DNA of 64,000 nucleotides from Mycobacterium sp. AZCC_0083 (GCF_014202335.1 NZ_JACHGP010000003.1:310001-374000), one strand, 5' to 3'. Numbered from the stretch's first letter, positions 34,690-44,101 are shown. Notes: generated by a model from the sequence alone, not told the origin. Program-made: numbers and translations.

Positions 34690-35586
34690 ATGACCAGAAC
34701 TGACGACGACTCCTGGGACATCACCGAAAGCGTCGGCGCCACCGCCCTTGGCGTGGCCTACGCCAGGGCCAGCGAGAGTACGGGGTCCTGCCCACTGTTT
34801 CGCGATCCGTTCGCGCAGTTGTTCGTCGACGCCGCGACCGCCAAGGGCTGGCGACCGCCCACCGGTGCGATGGCCGAGCGGATCAAGCACGTCTCGCCCT
34901 ATGCCGCGTCGCGCACCAAGTGGTTCGACGACTTCTTCACCACGGCGGGCGCCAACGGGATCGAGCAGGCGGTGATCCTGGCCGCCGGACTGGACGCCAG
35001 GGCGTGGCGGCTGCCGTGGAACTCGGGCAGCACCGTCTTCGAGATCGACCAGCCGCAGGTCCTGGCGTTCAAGGCCGAGACCCTGGAAGCTCACGACGCG
35101 CAGCCTGCCGCCCGCTACGTCGCCGTGCCCGTCGACCTCCGTCACGATTGGCCGAAGGCGCTGCGGGAAGCGGGTTTCGACGCGGATGCACCGACGGCCT
35201 GGTCGGCGGAGGGACTGCTGCCCTACCTGCCCAACACTGCTCAGGACGAGCTTTTCGAGCGGGTCGACGAGCTCAGCGCACCCGACAGTCGGTTCGCCGT
35301 CGAGGCATTCGGCCCCGACTTCTTCTTCCCCGAGTATCTGGAGCAACGGCGTGAGCAGATCCGACGGATGAAGGTGGAGGCCGGGGAGGCCGATGACGAC
35401 ACCCCCGACGTCGCCGACCTCTGGTACATCGAGGACCGCACCGACGCCGCGGACTGGCTGTCGGGCCACGGCTGGGAAGTCAGCTCGATCCCGGCGCGTG
35501 ACCTGATGGATCGTTACGGCCGCGACAGCGGGGACGCGGCGATGCGCACGGCGTTCGTCGAAGGTCGACGGCTGCCCCGCGTCTAG
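34690..35586 (+). CDS. SAM-dependent methyltransferase of the mycobacterial LCMT-like (TIGR00027) family
   Basis: A 298-residue protein. Diagnostic pieces are the N-terminal DDDSWDITESVGATALGVAYARA, the FRDPFAQLFVDAA segment, VILAAGLDARAWRLPW (motif I), FEIDQPQVLAFK (acidic end of beta 2) and WSAEGLLPYL. Mycobacteria carry many such paralogues, and they resemble leucine carboxyl methyltransferases. In vivo acceptors are mostly unknown. The last four bases overlap the LON-domain gene on the other strand. Confidence 0.9.
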   Translation: MTRTDDDSWDITESVGATALGVAYARASESTGSCPLFRDPFAQLFVDAATAKGWRPPTGAMAERIKHVSPYAASRTKWFDDFFTTAGANGIEQAVILAAGLDARAWRLPWNSGSTVFEIDQPQVLAFKAETLEAHDAQPAARYVAVPVDLRHDWPKALREAGFDADAPTAWSAEGLLPYLPNTAQDELFERVDELSAPDSRFAVEAFGPDFFFPEYLEQRREQIRRMKVEAGEADDDTPDVADLWYIEDRTDAADWLSGHGWEVSSIPARDLMDRYGRDSGDAAMRTAFVEGRRLPRV

Positions 35587-36230
35587 TCCGCGGAGCCGCC
35601 CTCGGCGAGCTGGAATTCGACCATGGCGGCCACCGTCTCGACGGCGTCGCGCAACGCGTCCAGCCGTTCGGCCGCGGACGGAGCCGCGAGCACCGAGTAC
35701 CGATCGGCTTGACCCATCGGTACCCGAGCTGCCAACGCGTACAGCCGCTTTCCCGCATCGTCGCCGGGCTCCGGCTCGCCGAGCAGGTGCTGCTTCGACG
35801 GCAGCTGCGCACTCTGGGACGAGGCGATTCGCTCGAACACCTCCATCAGCCGGTCCTCCACGACAGCGATGTCCTCACCGGTGACGCTCGCCCCCGGCTC
35901 GTCGGGCCACGGTTCGACGTCCGCCTTCGGGTACGGGTCGTCGTCGAGCCAGGCCGTCACCCGGATCCGTTCGCGCATCTCGCATTCGAGCAAGTACCGG
36001 CCGTCACCGAGGTCCTTGCAGTTCACGATGTGGGCCATGGCCCCGACGTCGAGCCGAGCATCGCCGCCTCCGACCTCGCGGCCCGCGGCGATCAACACGA
36101 CCCCGAATTCCCTTGCACCGCTGAGGCAGTCGCGGACCAGCGCGCCGTAGCGCGGCTCGAAGATGCGCAGCGGCAGACCCTCACCAGGCAGCCGGACGCT
36201 CTCCAACGGGAACATCGGCCTGATGGACAC
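35583..36230 (-). CDS. LON peptidase N-terminal (substrate-binding) domain protein, Rv0434-type
   Basis: A 215-residue protein of the stand-alone LON-N domain type. MFPLESVRLPGEGLPLRIFEPRYGALVRDCL is the signature start of the domain, followed by EFGVVLI and the alpha-helical second half (DALRDAVETVAAMVEFQLAEG). There is no ATPase or protease domain. These proteins are thought to bind unfolded substrates or act as E3-like adaptors in eukaryotes. In bacteria the role is unknown. It corresponds to Rv0434 by gene order. Confidence 0.86.
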   Translation of the reverse strand: MSIRPMFPLESVRLPGEGLPLRIFEPRYGALVRDCLSGAREFGVVLIAAGREVGGGDARLDVGAMAHIVNCKDLGDGRYLLECEMRERIRVTAWLDDDPYPKADVEPWPDEPGASVTGEDIAVVEDRLMEVFERIASSQSAQLPSKQHLLGEPEPGDDAGKRLYALAARVPMGQADRYSVLAAPSAAERLDALRDAVETVAAMVEFQLAEGGSAD

Positions 36231-36271
36231 TGAAACATTCCCCCTGTCGCTGCGCTCCGCCGGCCGGAGCC

Positions 36272-37420
36272 CTACAGAACCAGCTCCGCGATCAGCGCGT
36301 CGACCACCGGGCGCAGGTCGCCGTCGTGCTCTTCGGCTACCCGGCGCTGCCGCTGATAGGACGCACCGCTGTAGATGGCCGACACCTGCGCCAACTCATC
36401 GGCACAGCCCAACGACTTCGCGACCGGTTCCAGCCTGTTCAGAATTTCGTCGAGATCCTCGGTGACCAGCCGCTCGTTGCTGTCCTCGTCAAGGATGATC
36501 ACCGCGTCAAGGCCGTAACGTGCTGCGCGCCACTTGTTCTCCTGCACGTGCCATGGCGGCATGGTAGGCAGGTGCTCACCGGCATCGAGACGACGGTCGA
36601 GATCGACGATCAGGCAGTGGGTCAGCGCGACCAGCGCTCCGAGTTCGGCGATGTTGGAGATGCCGTCGAAGATACGCACCTCGATGGTGCCGAGATGCGG
36701 CGAAGGCCTTATGTCCCAACGAATCTCGTTCATGTGATCGATGATGCCGGTCTTCTTCTGATCGTGAACGAACTGCTCGAACTGGGACCATTCCTGGAAG
36801 TGGAACGGCAGGCCCGCCGTCGGCAGCTGCTGAAACATCATCGCGCGGTTGCTGGCGTATCCGGTGTCCCCGCCGTCCCAATAGGGCGACGACGCCGACA
36901 GCGCCAGCAGGTGCGGGTACTGGTTGAGCAGGGACGTGATGATCGGCATCACCTTGTGCGCCGACGACACGCCGACATGCACGTGCACGCCCCAGATCAA
37001 CATCTGCCTGCCCCACCACTGGGTGCGCTTGATCAACTCCGCGTAGCGCGGCGCGTCGGTCAGCTGCTCCGGCGACCACTTCGCAAACGGGTGGGTCCCC
37101 GCGCAGAACAACTCCATGCCGCGGTCGCGCACGATCCGACGCGCGGGACCGAGAGTCGAGCGCAGGTCGTCCATCGCCTCGGCGGAATTGCCGCAGATAC
37201 CCGTGACCACCTCGACGGTGTTGCGCAGCAATTCCTTGTGCACGTGCGGGCTTTCGCCGATCTCCGCGATCACCGCGGCAGCTTCGTTGCTCAGCTCGCG
37301 GGTCTCGGGATCGACGAGGGCGAACTCCCACTCGACGCCGATGGTCGGCTTGGCGGACCCGGCGAAGTCGATGCGCTGGGGCCGCGCGCGGTCCGTCGGC
37401 TTACCCGCCGGTGATGACAC
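36272..37420 (-). CDS. ybdK: carboxylate-amine ligase, YbdK family (Rv0433)
   Basis: A 382-residue GCS2-type ATP-dependent ligase. [19 protein letters not shown] holds the metal/ATP-binding Glu near the N-terminus, and [22 protein letters not shown] and [10 protein letters not shown] are typical of the family. E. coli YbdK has weak glutamate-cysteine ligase activity. Mycobacteria make mycothiol rather than glutathione, so the real substrate is open. I place the start at GTG 37420, which overlaps the sodC 3' end by 20 bases and gives a length close to M. tuberculosis Rv0433. The long frame upstream is antisense shadow inside sodC. Confidence 0.88.
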   Translation of the reverse strand: MSSPAGKPTDRARPQRIDFAGSAKPTIGVEWEFALVDPETRELSNEAAAVIAEIGESPHVHKELLRNTVEVVTGICGNSAEAMDDLRSTLGPARRIVRDRGMELFCAGTHPFAKWSPEQLTDAPRYAELIKRTQWWGRQMLIWGVHVHVGVSSAHKVMPIITSLLNQYPHLLALSASSPYWDGGDTGYASNRAMMFQQLPTAGLPFHFQEWSQFEQFVHDQKKTGIIDHMNEIRWDIRPSPHLGTIEVRIFDGISNIAELGALVALTHCLIVDLDRRLDAGEHLPTMPPWHVQENKWRAARYGLDAVIILDEDSNERLVTEDLDEILNRLEPVAKSLGCADELAQVSAIYSGASYQRQRRVAEEHDGDLRPVVDALIAELVL

Positions 37421-38099
37421 CGCACGCCACCCGTTTACCGGCGTCACCGGTGGCCATGGTGGTCTCGTCCGGCGGAGGGGTGCCGTTGGTCTGCTGGTAG
37501 CGCTCCGCCGGGATGTTGGCGAAGTTGTCCGCCTTCTCGTGGATGATGATCGCCGTCTTGGCACCGGCGAGCAGATCCGCAGCGGTGAACGCGTCGGTCG
37601 TCGTCTCGAGCAATGCCGAGCCGTCCGCACGCACCTGCAGCGAGGTCAGGTCACCACTGGCGGGATGGCTGGTGTGGCCTGCCACCTGGAAGTGCGCGCC
37701 TGCGGAGTTGAAGTCGCCGGGGGCACCGCCGCTCGGAGCCACCGAGTTGGGTTCACACTTGCCCGCAGAGTGGATGTGCAGGCCGTGAAAGCCCGGGGCC
37801 AGCTGCCCTGGCGCGGTGGTCTTCACGGTGATCGTGGCGTAGTTGCCGCTGAACACGAAATCGGCGGTCGCGACGGTGGTGCCGTCGGGCGACTTGATGT
37901 CGGCGGTCAGCTTCTCGCCTGCAGGAGGCGCCTCGGCCTGGCCTGCACTGTGGCTGGCCGACGGCGGCGGAGAGCCGGTCCAGACGGGCGGCGTGGTGCC
38001 GGGTTGGGTGGCGACGGGCTCATTCGGACTGCACGCGCTCGCAACCGGAACGACGAGCGCCGCGGCGGCGAGTAGACGAAGCGGGGCGGAGATCGGCAT
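37401..38099 (-). CDS. sodC: Cu/Zn superoxide dismutase, lipoprotein
   Basis: A 232-residue exported enzyme that dismutates superoxide at the cell surface. The signal peptide ends in the lipobox VASAC, so Cys23 should be lipidated. A Pro/Ser-rich linker follows. Copper and zinc ligands can be seen in [19 protein letters not shown] and [10 protein letters not shown], and GKRVACGVI carries the second conserved Cys. Length and layout match mycobacterial SodC. It lies between virR and ybdK, all on one strand, as in M. tuberculosis (Rv0431-Rv0433). Confidence 0.94.
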   Translation of the reverse strand: MPISAPLRLLAAAALVVPVASACSPNEPVATQPGTTPPVWTGSPPPSASHSAGQAEAPPAGEKLTADIKSPDGTTVATADFVFSGNYATITVKTTAPGQLAPGFHGLHIHSAGKCEPNSVAPSGGAPGDFNSAGAHFQVAGHTSHPASGDLTSLQVRADGSALLETTTDAFTAADLLAGAKTAIIIHEKADNFANIPAERYQQTNGTPPPDETTMATGDAGKRVACGVITGG

Positions 38100-38109
38100 G
38101 CCCGAAAGC

Positions 38110-38577
38110 CTAGCCGGTGACCGCCACGATCACGCCCGGTGGTTGCTCGACGAGATCGGGTCTCCGCGGCTCGACCGGAGCCTCGAGGAACTTGCCCACT
38201 GCGTCGGCGGCTTCGTGCTCACCCGGCGCCTCGCCGAAGTACACCGTGGTTGCGGTGACGCCGTCCAACACGAGGTTGCCGGTCTCGGTGACGTTCCACT
38301 GCGCGTCGCGCAGCCGGGTCGCGACGCTCTCGGCGGCGCCGGGCACCTCGGAGATGTTGTACACCCGCACGTCGGCCTTGGCTGGCGCGGGTGTTCCCGT
38401 CGCTGACGCCGGGGTGGTCGAGGTGGCGGTGACGGTGGTGCCGGCCGTCGAGCTACCGTCGCCGTCGTCGCCCGACCCCATCGCCTGGAACCCCACCAGC
38501 AGGAACACCACGCCGAGGAAGAGCAACACCATGACCATGGCGCGCAGTGGCAACCCGGAGGATTCTCGCTGATTCAT
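38110..38577 (-). CDS. virR: VirR-like LytR_C-domain membrane protein (Rv0431-type)
   Basis: A 155-residue protein with one N-terminal membrane helix ([22 protein letters not shown]), a Ser/Thr/Pro-rich linker and a C-terminal LytR_C domain ([34 protein letters not shown]). Its position next to sodC identifies it as Rv0431, named VirR, which restrains membrane vesicle release and binds peptidoglycan. The start could be ATG 38577 or the in-frame ATG at 38586. The former keeps the [14 protein letters not shown]-terminus seen in relatives. Confidence 0.86.
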   Translation of the reverse strand: MNQRESSGLPLRAMVMVLLFLGVVFLLVGFQAMGSGDDGDGSSTAGTTVTATSTTPASATGTPAPAKADVRVYNISEVPGAAESVATRLRDAQWNVTETGNLVLDGVTATTVYFGEAPGEHEAADAVGKFLEAPVEPRRPDLVEQPPGVIVAVTG

Positions 38578-38617
38578 CGAAGCCACTGTATCTACATGCG
38601 ATCGTGGGACGGAGAGG

Positions 38618-38926
38618 TCAGGTGACCTCGAACCCCAGCCTGCGTGCAGCGCGCGCCTTCTGCCTGCTGGCGCGCACTCGGCGCAACCGCTTGACCAGCA
38701 TCGGGTCGGCCGCCAGGGCCTCTGGCCGGTCGACGAGGGCGTTGAGCACCTGGTAGTACCGCGTCGCCGACATCGAGAACAGCTCCTTGATGGCGTCCTC
38801 TTTGGAACCCGAGTACTTCCACCACTGTCGTTCGAAGGCCAAAATGTCGTGTTCGCGGCGGGTCAACCCGTCGGCGAGCTCGGAATCGTCCCCGGATCGC
38901 TCAGTCCGCGCCATGGCGCCGTCCAT
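38618..38926 (-). CDS. DUF3263 domain-containing protein (Rv0430-type)
   Basis: A 102-residue small protein, starting at ATG 38926 and the same length as Rv0430 as I remember it. It carries LTRREHDILAFERQWWKYSGSKEDAIKELFSMSATRYYQVLNALVDRPEALAADPMLVKRLRR, given here in pieces: the helical REHDILAFERQWW, the turn SATRYYQVLNAL that looks like a recognition helix, and the basic C-terminus RRVRASRQKARAARRLGFEV. The pattern suggests a small DNA-binding protein. Function is not established. Confidence 0.9.
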   Translation of the reverse strand: MDGAMARTERSGDDSELADGLTRREHDILAFERQWWKYSGSKEDAIKELFSMSATRYYQVLNALVDRPEALAADPMLVKRLRRVRASRQKARAARRLGFEVT

Positions 38927-39049
38927 TTCGCTCCCTGGGCCCTCTCCGACATGCAAACACGTACTGATGGTTCGGGCACATTCAATCACGGCAGCGGGAG
39001 TTGAGCCGTGATCGTTGCCCGCGCGTCGGCTGACTTAAGATTGCCCACC

Positions 39050-39643
39050 GTGGCTGTCGTACCGATCCGCATCGTGGGAGATCCCGTCCTGCACACCGTG
39101 ACCACTCCCGTGCCCGTCGGAGAGGACGGTTCGCTGCCCGCAGAACTAGCCGACCTCATCAACGATCTCTACGACACGATGGACGCCGCGTACGGTGTCG
39201 GCTTGGCCGCCAACCAGATCGGCGTATCGCAGCGAGTCTTCGTCTACGACTGCGCCGACGAGCGCGGCAGAACGACGCGGCGGCGGGGAGTTATCGTCAA
39301 CCCGGTCCTTGAGACGTCCGAGATTCCCGAGACCATGCCCGATCCCGACAACGACGACGAGGGCTGCCTTTCCGTGCCGGGAGAGTCGTTCCCGCGGGGC
39401 AGGGCCGACTGGGCGCGGGTTACGGGCCTCGACGCCGACGGCACGCCGATCACGCTCGAGGGCAGCGGGCTGTTCGCGCGCATGCTGCAGCACGAGACCG
39501 GACACCTCGACGGGTTCCTCTACGTGGACGGCCTGATCGGTCGACATGCGCGGGCCGCCAAGCGTTCCGTCAAGTCACACGGCTGGGGTGTGCCCGGGTT
39601 GACCTGGATGCCTGGCGAGGATCCCGATCCCTTCGGCCACTAG
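39050..39643 (+). CDS. def: peptide deformylase
   Basis: A 197-residue iron metallohydrolase that removes the formyl group from new N-terminal methionines. The three motifs are [10 protein letters not shown] (motif 1), EGCLSVPGE (motif 2, Cys ligand) and QHETGHLDG (motif 3, HExxH). GTG 39050 is the start because it gives exactly the length of M. tuberculosis Def, and because TAAGAT (39036-39041) ends eight bases before it, suggesting a leaderless mRNA. The in-frame ATG/GTG at 39008 would add 14 unrelated residues. Confidence 0.95.
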   Translation: MAVVPIRIVGDPVLHTVTTPVPVGEDGSLPAELADLINDLYDTMDAAYGVGLAANQIGVSQRVFVYDCADERGRTTRRRGVIVNPVLETSEIPETMPDPDNDDEGCLSVPGESFPRGRADWARVTGLDADGTPITLEGSGLFARMLQHETGHLDGFLYVDGLIGRHARAAKRSVKSHGWGVPGLTWMPGEDPDPFGH

Positions 39644-40539
39644 TGCAGGTGCCCGAGATCGGCACCAGGGTCAGCCTGCGCTACCGGCTGCCCGCCGGGT
39701 CGGTGCCGCCGCTGACCGACGTCGTCGGCCATCTGCTCGAGGTCGGTCCAGCACTGCGGGTGCGCACCAAACGCGGCGACGTGGTGGACGTCGCCGCGGC
39801 GGACGTGGTCGCGATCAAGGCATTGAGCGATGCGCCGGTGCGCACGGGCGACATCCGCAACGTCGAGTACGCGGCGGCACGGGCCTGGCCCGGTGTCGAG
39901 CAGCAGTGGATCGACGGCTGGCTGCTGCGCTACGGCCACGGCAGCACCCGGCGGGCGAATTCGGCTGTCCCGCTCGAGGTCCGGGGCGACCTGAGCGCAC
40001 TGCCCGCGATCATCGACTGGTACGCCGCCCGTTCGGCCACCCCGCTGCTGGTTGCGCCCGACCGGTTGTTCCGGGTGCCGCCGGGGGTGCCGGTCGACGG
40101 TGAGAACGTGGTCATGACAAGGGAGTTGACGACGGTGCCCGCCTCGGCAGCATCGGTGACGATGGCGCCGCGCCCCGACGAGCGGTGGCTGCAGCTCTAC
40201 GAACGCGGTGTTCCGCTCGACGTGTTGACCGCGGTTGTCGACGGCGAGGTGATGTTCGGGAGCCGGGGCGGCGCCGCCGTTGCGCGGGTGGCGGTGACCT
40301 CGGCGCCAGACGGCACCAGGTGGGCGGGTCTTGCGGCGGTGCACGTCTCCGAGGCGCATCGCCGGAAGGGTCACGCCCGCGCGCTGTGCGAGGAGATGCT
40401 GGGGTGGGCGGCAGGCCGCGGCGCCACCCGCGGTTACGCGCAGGTGCTCGCCGACAACGCCCCGGCGATCGACATGTACGAGTCGATGGGCTTCACCACC
40501 CAGCACCGCGTCCGCTATGTCGACGCCCGTACGCTCTAG
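39643..40539 (+). CDS. GNAT family N-acetyltransferase, Rv0428c-type
   Basis: A 298-residue protein beginning at GTG 39643, which shares one base with the def stop. The N-terminal about 60 residues form an SH3-like barrel (TRVSLRYRLPAG, GHLLEVGPALRVRTKRGDVV). A divergent GNAT half (YAAARAWPGVEQQWIDGWLLRYGHG) and a C-terminal acetyl-CoA binding half (HVSEAHRRKGHARALCEEML, YAQVLADNAPAIDMYESMGF) follow. The acceptor is unknown. Its position after def and before xthA is the same as in M. tuberculosis. Confidence 0.9.
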   Translation: MQVPEIGTRVSLRYRLPAGSVPPLTDVVGHLLEVGPALRVRTKRGDVVDVAAADVVAIKALSDAPVRTGDIRNVEYAAARAWPGVEQQWIDGWLLRYGHGSTRRANSAVPLEVRGDLSALPAIIDWYAARSATPLLVAPDRLFRVPPGVPVDGENVVMTRELTTVPASAASVTMAPRPDERWLQLYERGVPLDVLTAVVDGEVMFGSRGGAAVARVAVTSAPDGTRWAGLAAVHVSEAHRRKGHARALCEEMLGWAAGRGATRGYAQVLADNAPAIDMYESMGFTTQHRVRYVDARTL

Positions 40540-40542
40540 CGC

Positions 40543-41337
40543 GTGCGGCTGGCCACCTGGAACGTGAACTCGATCCGTGCCCGCGTCGACCGGGTCACCG
40601 ACTGGTTGCAGCGGGCCGACGTCGACGTGCTCGCGATGCAGGAGACCAAGTGCACCGACGACCAGTTCCCCACTATGCCGTTCGCGGCGCTGGGCTATGA
40701 GGTCGTGCACACCGGGTTCAGCCAGTGGAACGGCGTGGCGATCGCGTCGCGCGTCGGCATCGACGACATCGCGATTGGCTTCGGCGGGCAACCGGACTGG
40801 GCCGAGGCATCGGAGGCCAGGGCACTCGGTGCGACGTGCGGCGGGGTCCGGGTGTGGAGCCTGTACGTGCCCAACGGGCGCACGGTCGAGGATCCGCACT
40901 ACGCGTACAAGTTGGAATGGCTTGCCGCACTGCGCGGGACGGCCGCGGGCTGGCTGGCCGACGACCCGGCCGCACCGATCGCGCTGACCGGCGACTGGAA
41001 CATCGCGCCCACTGACGAGGACGTCTGGGACGTCGAGTTCTTCCGCGGCAGCACCCACGTCACCGAACCGGAGCGCGCGGCGTTCCGGGCGATCGAGGAA
41101 CAGTTCACCGACGTGGTCCGCCCGTTCACCCCTGGGCCGGGCACCTTCACCTACTGGGACTACACCCAGCTGCGATTCCCCAAGCGTCAGGGCATGCGCA
41201 TCGACTTCATCCTCGGCTCACCCGCGCTGGCAAGCCGGGTCACCCAGGGCGAGATCGCCCGCGACGAGCGCAAGCCAGGCAAGAAGGGCACTCCTGCGCC
41301 CAGCGATCACGCGCCGGTGTTCGTCGACCTGACCTGA
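40543..41337 (+). CDS. xthA: exodeoxyribonuclease III (AP endonuclease)
   Basis: A 264-residue Mg-dependent DNA repair enzyme that cuts at abasic sites and removes 3' blocks. Motifs are LATWNVNSIRARVDRVTDWL, VLAMQETKC (catalytic Glu), LTGDWNIAPTDEDVWD (Asp-Asn pair), TYWDYTQLRFPKRQGMRIDFIL and SDHAPVFVDL (catalytic His). GTG start three bases after the GNAT gene, so def, GNAT and xthA form one run. It matches Rv0427c by gene order. Confidence 0.95.
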   Translation: MRLATWNVNSIRARVDRVTDWLQRADVDVLAMQETKCTDDQFPTMPFAALGYEVVHTGFSQWNGVAIASRVGIDDIAIGFGGQPDWAEASEARALGATCGGVRVWSLYVPNGRTVEDPHYAYKLEWLAALRGTAAGWLADDPAAPIALTGDWNIAPTDEDVWDVEFFRGSTHVTEPERAAFRAIEEQFTDVVRPFTPGPGTFTYWDYTQLRFPKRQGMRIDFILGSPALASRVTQGEIARDERKPGKKGTPAPSDHAPVFVDLT

Positions 41338-41351
41338 GTCGTTCAGGCCCG

Positions 41352-42116
41352 TCATCCGAACAGCGGAAGCGCCCGCTTGCGGGCCAGTGCGTCCATGCCC
41401 CGCTGGATGCTTGCCTGCACCTCGCCATACACCCGGTCCACGTAGGCGCGATCGTCGGCACGATCGGGGTTGGTATCCACCTCCACTGCAGGCATGAACC
41501 GGGTCCGGATCTTCGCGGGTAATGGCAGCTGGGGCAGCGCGGCGGGCGCGATACCCCACGGCAACGATATCGCCAATGGAAAGACCTTGAGCCGCAGCAC
41601 TTTATCTAGTCTCAACGCCCGGGACAGCCCATCGCCCCGCATCAGCACCGGCATCGCATCGGCGCCACCAACCGTGGCGATCGGCACGATGGGCACTCCG
41701 GCACGGATCGCCATCTTGACGAAGCCCTTCCGGCCCGCAAGGTTGGCCCGGTCACGCTCGCGCCACGGCCGCAGCGAGTCGACCTCGCCGCCTGGCCAAA
41801 CCGCCACGTCCCTGCCGTCGGCCAGGGCCGTCGCAATCGAGTCGGGCGCAGCCGGTAGCACGCCCATCGCGCGGAAGTACCTCCCGATGACGGGGATCGC
41901 CATCAACGCGTCGTGCGCAGTTCCGTGCAGTGGCCGTTCCTGACCGAACCGCCGCCACCACTGCACCCCGACCGTCCACGCGTCCCAGACGAACGGTGCG
42001 CCGGAATGAATGCCCACCAGCAGGACCGGCGACTTGGGCAGGTTGTCCCAGCCGTCCATCTCCATCCGGAACCAGTAATCCACCAGGGCGTTCCACAGGA
42101 ACTTCTGGCGTTGCAT
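41352..42116 (-). CDS. lysophospholipid/glycerol-phosphate acyltransferase family protein (apparently frameshifted at the 5' end)
   Basis: The intact part is 254 residues from ATG 42116. It has LLVGIHSGAPFVWDAWTVG for the His-Asp acyltransferase motif, in the wider-spaced form of some actinobacterial members, plus WPGGEVDSLRPW, AGVPIVPIATVGGADAMPVL and a C-terminal RKRALPLF. These place it in the PlsC-like superfamily, which acylates lipids at the membrane. Upstream, the first about 58 codons of a well-formed start (ATG 42288) are in a different frame and would fit in front of this protein if two bases were restored near 42120-42126. The gene is therefore either re-initiated at 42116, frameshifted, or carries a sequence error. 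Confidence 0.75.
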   Translation of the reverse strand: MQRQKFLWNALVDYWFRMEMDGWDNLPKSPVLLVGIHSGAPFVWDAWTVGVQWWRRFGQERPLHGTAHDALMAIPVIGRYFRAMGVLPAAPDSIATALADGRDVAVWPGGEVDSLRPWRERDRANLAGRKGFVKMAIRAGVPIVPIATVGGADAMPVLMRGDGLSRALRLDKVLRLKVFPLAISLPWGIAPAALPQLPLPAKIRTRFMPAVEVDTNPDRADDRAYVDRVYGEVQASIQRGMDALARKRALPLFG

Positions 42117-42288
42117 GGCGGGCTTCGTCCTGACCGTCGAGATTCCACTCACCTGCGCGTTCGGCGATCCAGCCGGCCAATCCGTTCCCGGCATCGCGGC
42201 GCTTTTCGTCGGCCGCCTCGCGGGCCGCATTCGCGTGCCGTCGAGCCTGGTTGCGAACTTCGCGTGGTCGATCGTCGGTAGTCGTCAT
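42117..42288 (-). pseudogene. out-of-frame N-terminal segment of the acyltransferase gene
   Basis: ATG 42288 opens a frame reading DDRPREVRNQARRHANAAR, REAADEKRRDAGNGLAGWIAER, then GEWNLDGQDEAR. This has the charged helical look of a real N-terminus rather than of random GC-rich frame. It leaves the acyltransferase frame in the run GCCCGCCATGC at about 42113-42123. Two missing bases there would join it to QRQKFLWNALVDYW. I recall similar N-terminal segments preceding this family in other mycobacteria. Confidence 0.5.
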
Positions 42289-42331
42289 GCCTGCCGGGTA
42301 CCCCGACTGTGCCCGGCGTCACACCTCCCGG

Positions 42332-44101
42332 TCAGGCTGCGTTGTCCGCGTCCTCAGCGGTGCCGTAGCGGCCAGCGTTGAACAGCGAGGCCACCGCGCC
42401 GAGCAGCATCATCACCGCGGCCGCGAGGAACACCACGGTCAGACCGGAGTGGAACGGCTCGGTGATCAGCTGCGGGAAGAAGGTCTTGCCGGTCAGCACG
42501 TCGACATTGACGCCGGGATCCTGCAGCGCGCCGGACGGGCCGAGCAGTTCGGCGATCGGGTTGTAGCCGAGGAAAGCGGCGAACAAGCTGCCGACGGGTG
42601 GCAGGTTGGCGACGTCGTGCGCGACCGACGCCGACACGCCCTGCGCCTGCAGGCCGGTGCTCATCGCCGACGGCAGCGTGTTGGCCAGCCCGATGATCAT
42701 CAGCGAGAAGAAGACTCCGATCGACAGCGACGAGCCCGCGTTGAAGAACGTCGCGCGCACACCCGAGGCTGCGCCGCGCTGGGACGCGGGCACGCTCGAC
42801 ATGATCGCAGCGGTGTTCGGCGCGGTGAAGATGCCACCGCCGAGACCGTTGAGGAAGACCAGCAAGGCGAACACCCAGTAGTCGAAGTTCACGGGAATCA
42901 TCAGCAGCGCGGCGAACGTCACCGCCATCAGCAGCATGCCGCCGACCGTGAACGGCCGCGCGCCGAAGCGATCCGACAGCGAACCCGCTAGAGGCCCTGC
43001 CACCAGGAAGCCGACGGTGATCGGCAACAGGTAGATGCCCGCCCATAGCGGCGTCGACTCAAAGCTGTACCCGTGCAAGGGAAGCCAGATTCCTTGCAGC
43101 CAGATGATCAGCATGAACTGCAGACCGCCTCGGCCCATCGAGGACATCAGCCCGGCCAGGTTGCCCATGCCGAACGACGCCGAACGGAACAGCCGGATGT
43201 CGACCATCGGCGAGTCGACGCGCAGTTCGATGAAGCAGAACGCCACCAGCGACAGCAGGCCGAAGACGATCGCCCCCAGCACCAACGGGTTGCCCCAGCC
43301 GGTGGTGGAGGCGCCGTAGGGCTGGATGCCGTAGGTGATGCCTGCGAGCAGCACCGTCAACCCGAGACCGAAGGTCAGCGTGCCCGGCCAGTCGAGCTTG
43401 CCTGGCGTGCGGACGCCGAGCTCCCTCAGCGACCGGATGCTCCAGATGGTGCCGAAGATGCCGATGGGCACGCCGACCCAGAAGATCGCCTGCCAATGGA
43501 TCTCGGAGAGGACTCCGCCGATGAGCAGGCCGAGGAACGAGCCGGCGACCGCCGCCACCATGTTGACGCCGAGCGCCATGCCGCGCTGGTTGGCGGGGAA
43601 CGCATCGGTCAGGATCGCCGACGACGACGCCATCAGCATCGCGCCGCCGACACCCTGGACCACGCGCCAGGCGATCAGCCACATCGCGCCGCCGCCGAGG
43701 TGGAACGGGTCGAACGACAGCGCGACCGCTGCGAGCGTGAACACGACGAAACCGAGGTTGTAGATCTTCACCCGGCCGAACATGTCGCCGAGGCGGCCGA
43801 ACGGGACGACCAGCACGGCCGTCACCACCAGGTAGCCCATCAACATCCACAGCAGATAGCTGACATTGCCGGGGGCCAGGGGGTTCAGGCCGATGCCGCG
43901 AAAGATGGCGGGCAGCGAGATGAGGACGATCGACGCGTTGATGGTGGCCAGCAGCGTGCCCAGCGTGGTGTTGGACAGCACCACCCACTTGTAGAAGGGG
44001 TGGTCGTGATCCATCCGCGTGCGGCGGCGTGCCGTCTCAGCAGCAGCGGAGTCGCCCGTTGCGGACTTTGCTGCAGATCTTTCGATGTCAGTCGTCATCA
44101 T
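42332..44101 (-). CDS. MFS drug-efflux-type transporter, DHA2 family (14 TM)
   Basis: A 589-residue transporter with about 14 hydrophobic helices, typical of the EmrB/QacA (DHA2) class that exports drugs with proton uptake. Helix 1 is SNTTLGTLLATINASIVLISLP. GRLGDMFGRVKIY is motif A, RVVQGVGGAMLMASSSA is the helix 4 motif, and NMVAAVAGSFLGLLIGG matches motif C (antiporter). An Arg-rich N-terminal stretch precedes the first helix. It starts at ATG 44101 or 44098. Divergent from the thiamine operon. The gap of about 130 bases before the riboswitch holds AT-rich DNA with two GTTAGC repeats. The substrate is unknown. Confidence 0.92.
   Translation of the reverse strand: MMTTDIERSAAKSATGDSAAAETARRRTRMDHDHPFYKWVVLSNTTLGTLLATINASIVLISLPAIFRGIGLNPLAPGNVSYLLWMLMGYLVVTAVLVVPFGRLGDMFGRVKIYNLGFVVFTLAAVALSFDPFHLGGGAMWLIAWRVVQGVGGAMLMASSSAILTDAFPANQRGMALGVNMVAAVAGSFLGLLIGGVLSEIHWQAIFWVGVPIGIFGTIWSIRSLRELGVRTPGKLDWPGTLTFGLGLTVLLAGITYGIQPYGASTTGWGNPLVLGAIVFGLLSLVAFCFIELRVDSPMVDIRLFRSASFGMGNLAGLMSSMGRGGLQFMLIIWLQGIWLPLHGYSFESTPLWAGIYLLPITVGFLVAGPLAGSLSDRFGARPFTVGGMLLMAVTFAALLMIPVNFDYWVFALLVFLNGLGGGIFTAPNTAAIMSSVPASQRGAASGVRATFFNAGSSLSIGVFFSLMIIGLANTLPSAMSTGLQAQGVSASVAHDVANLPPVGSLFAAFLGYNPIAELLGPSGALQDPGVNVDVLTGKTFFPQLITEPFHSGLTVVFLAAAVMMLLGAVASLFNAGRYGTAEDADNAA

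Noticed and set aside
37480..37630. Start of ybdK further upstream, inside sodC
   Set aside because: It gives an Arg/Ser-rich tail that relatives lack. GTG 37420 agrees with the M. tuberculosis length.
41338..41351. A terminator between xthA and the acyltransferase
   Set aside because: Only a five-base stem (CCTGA/TCAGG) without a T tract, too weak to call.
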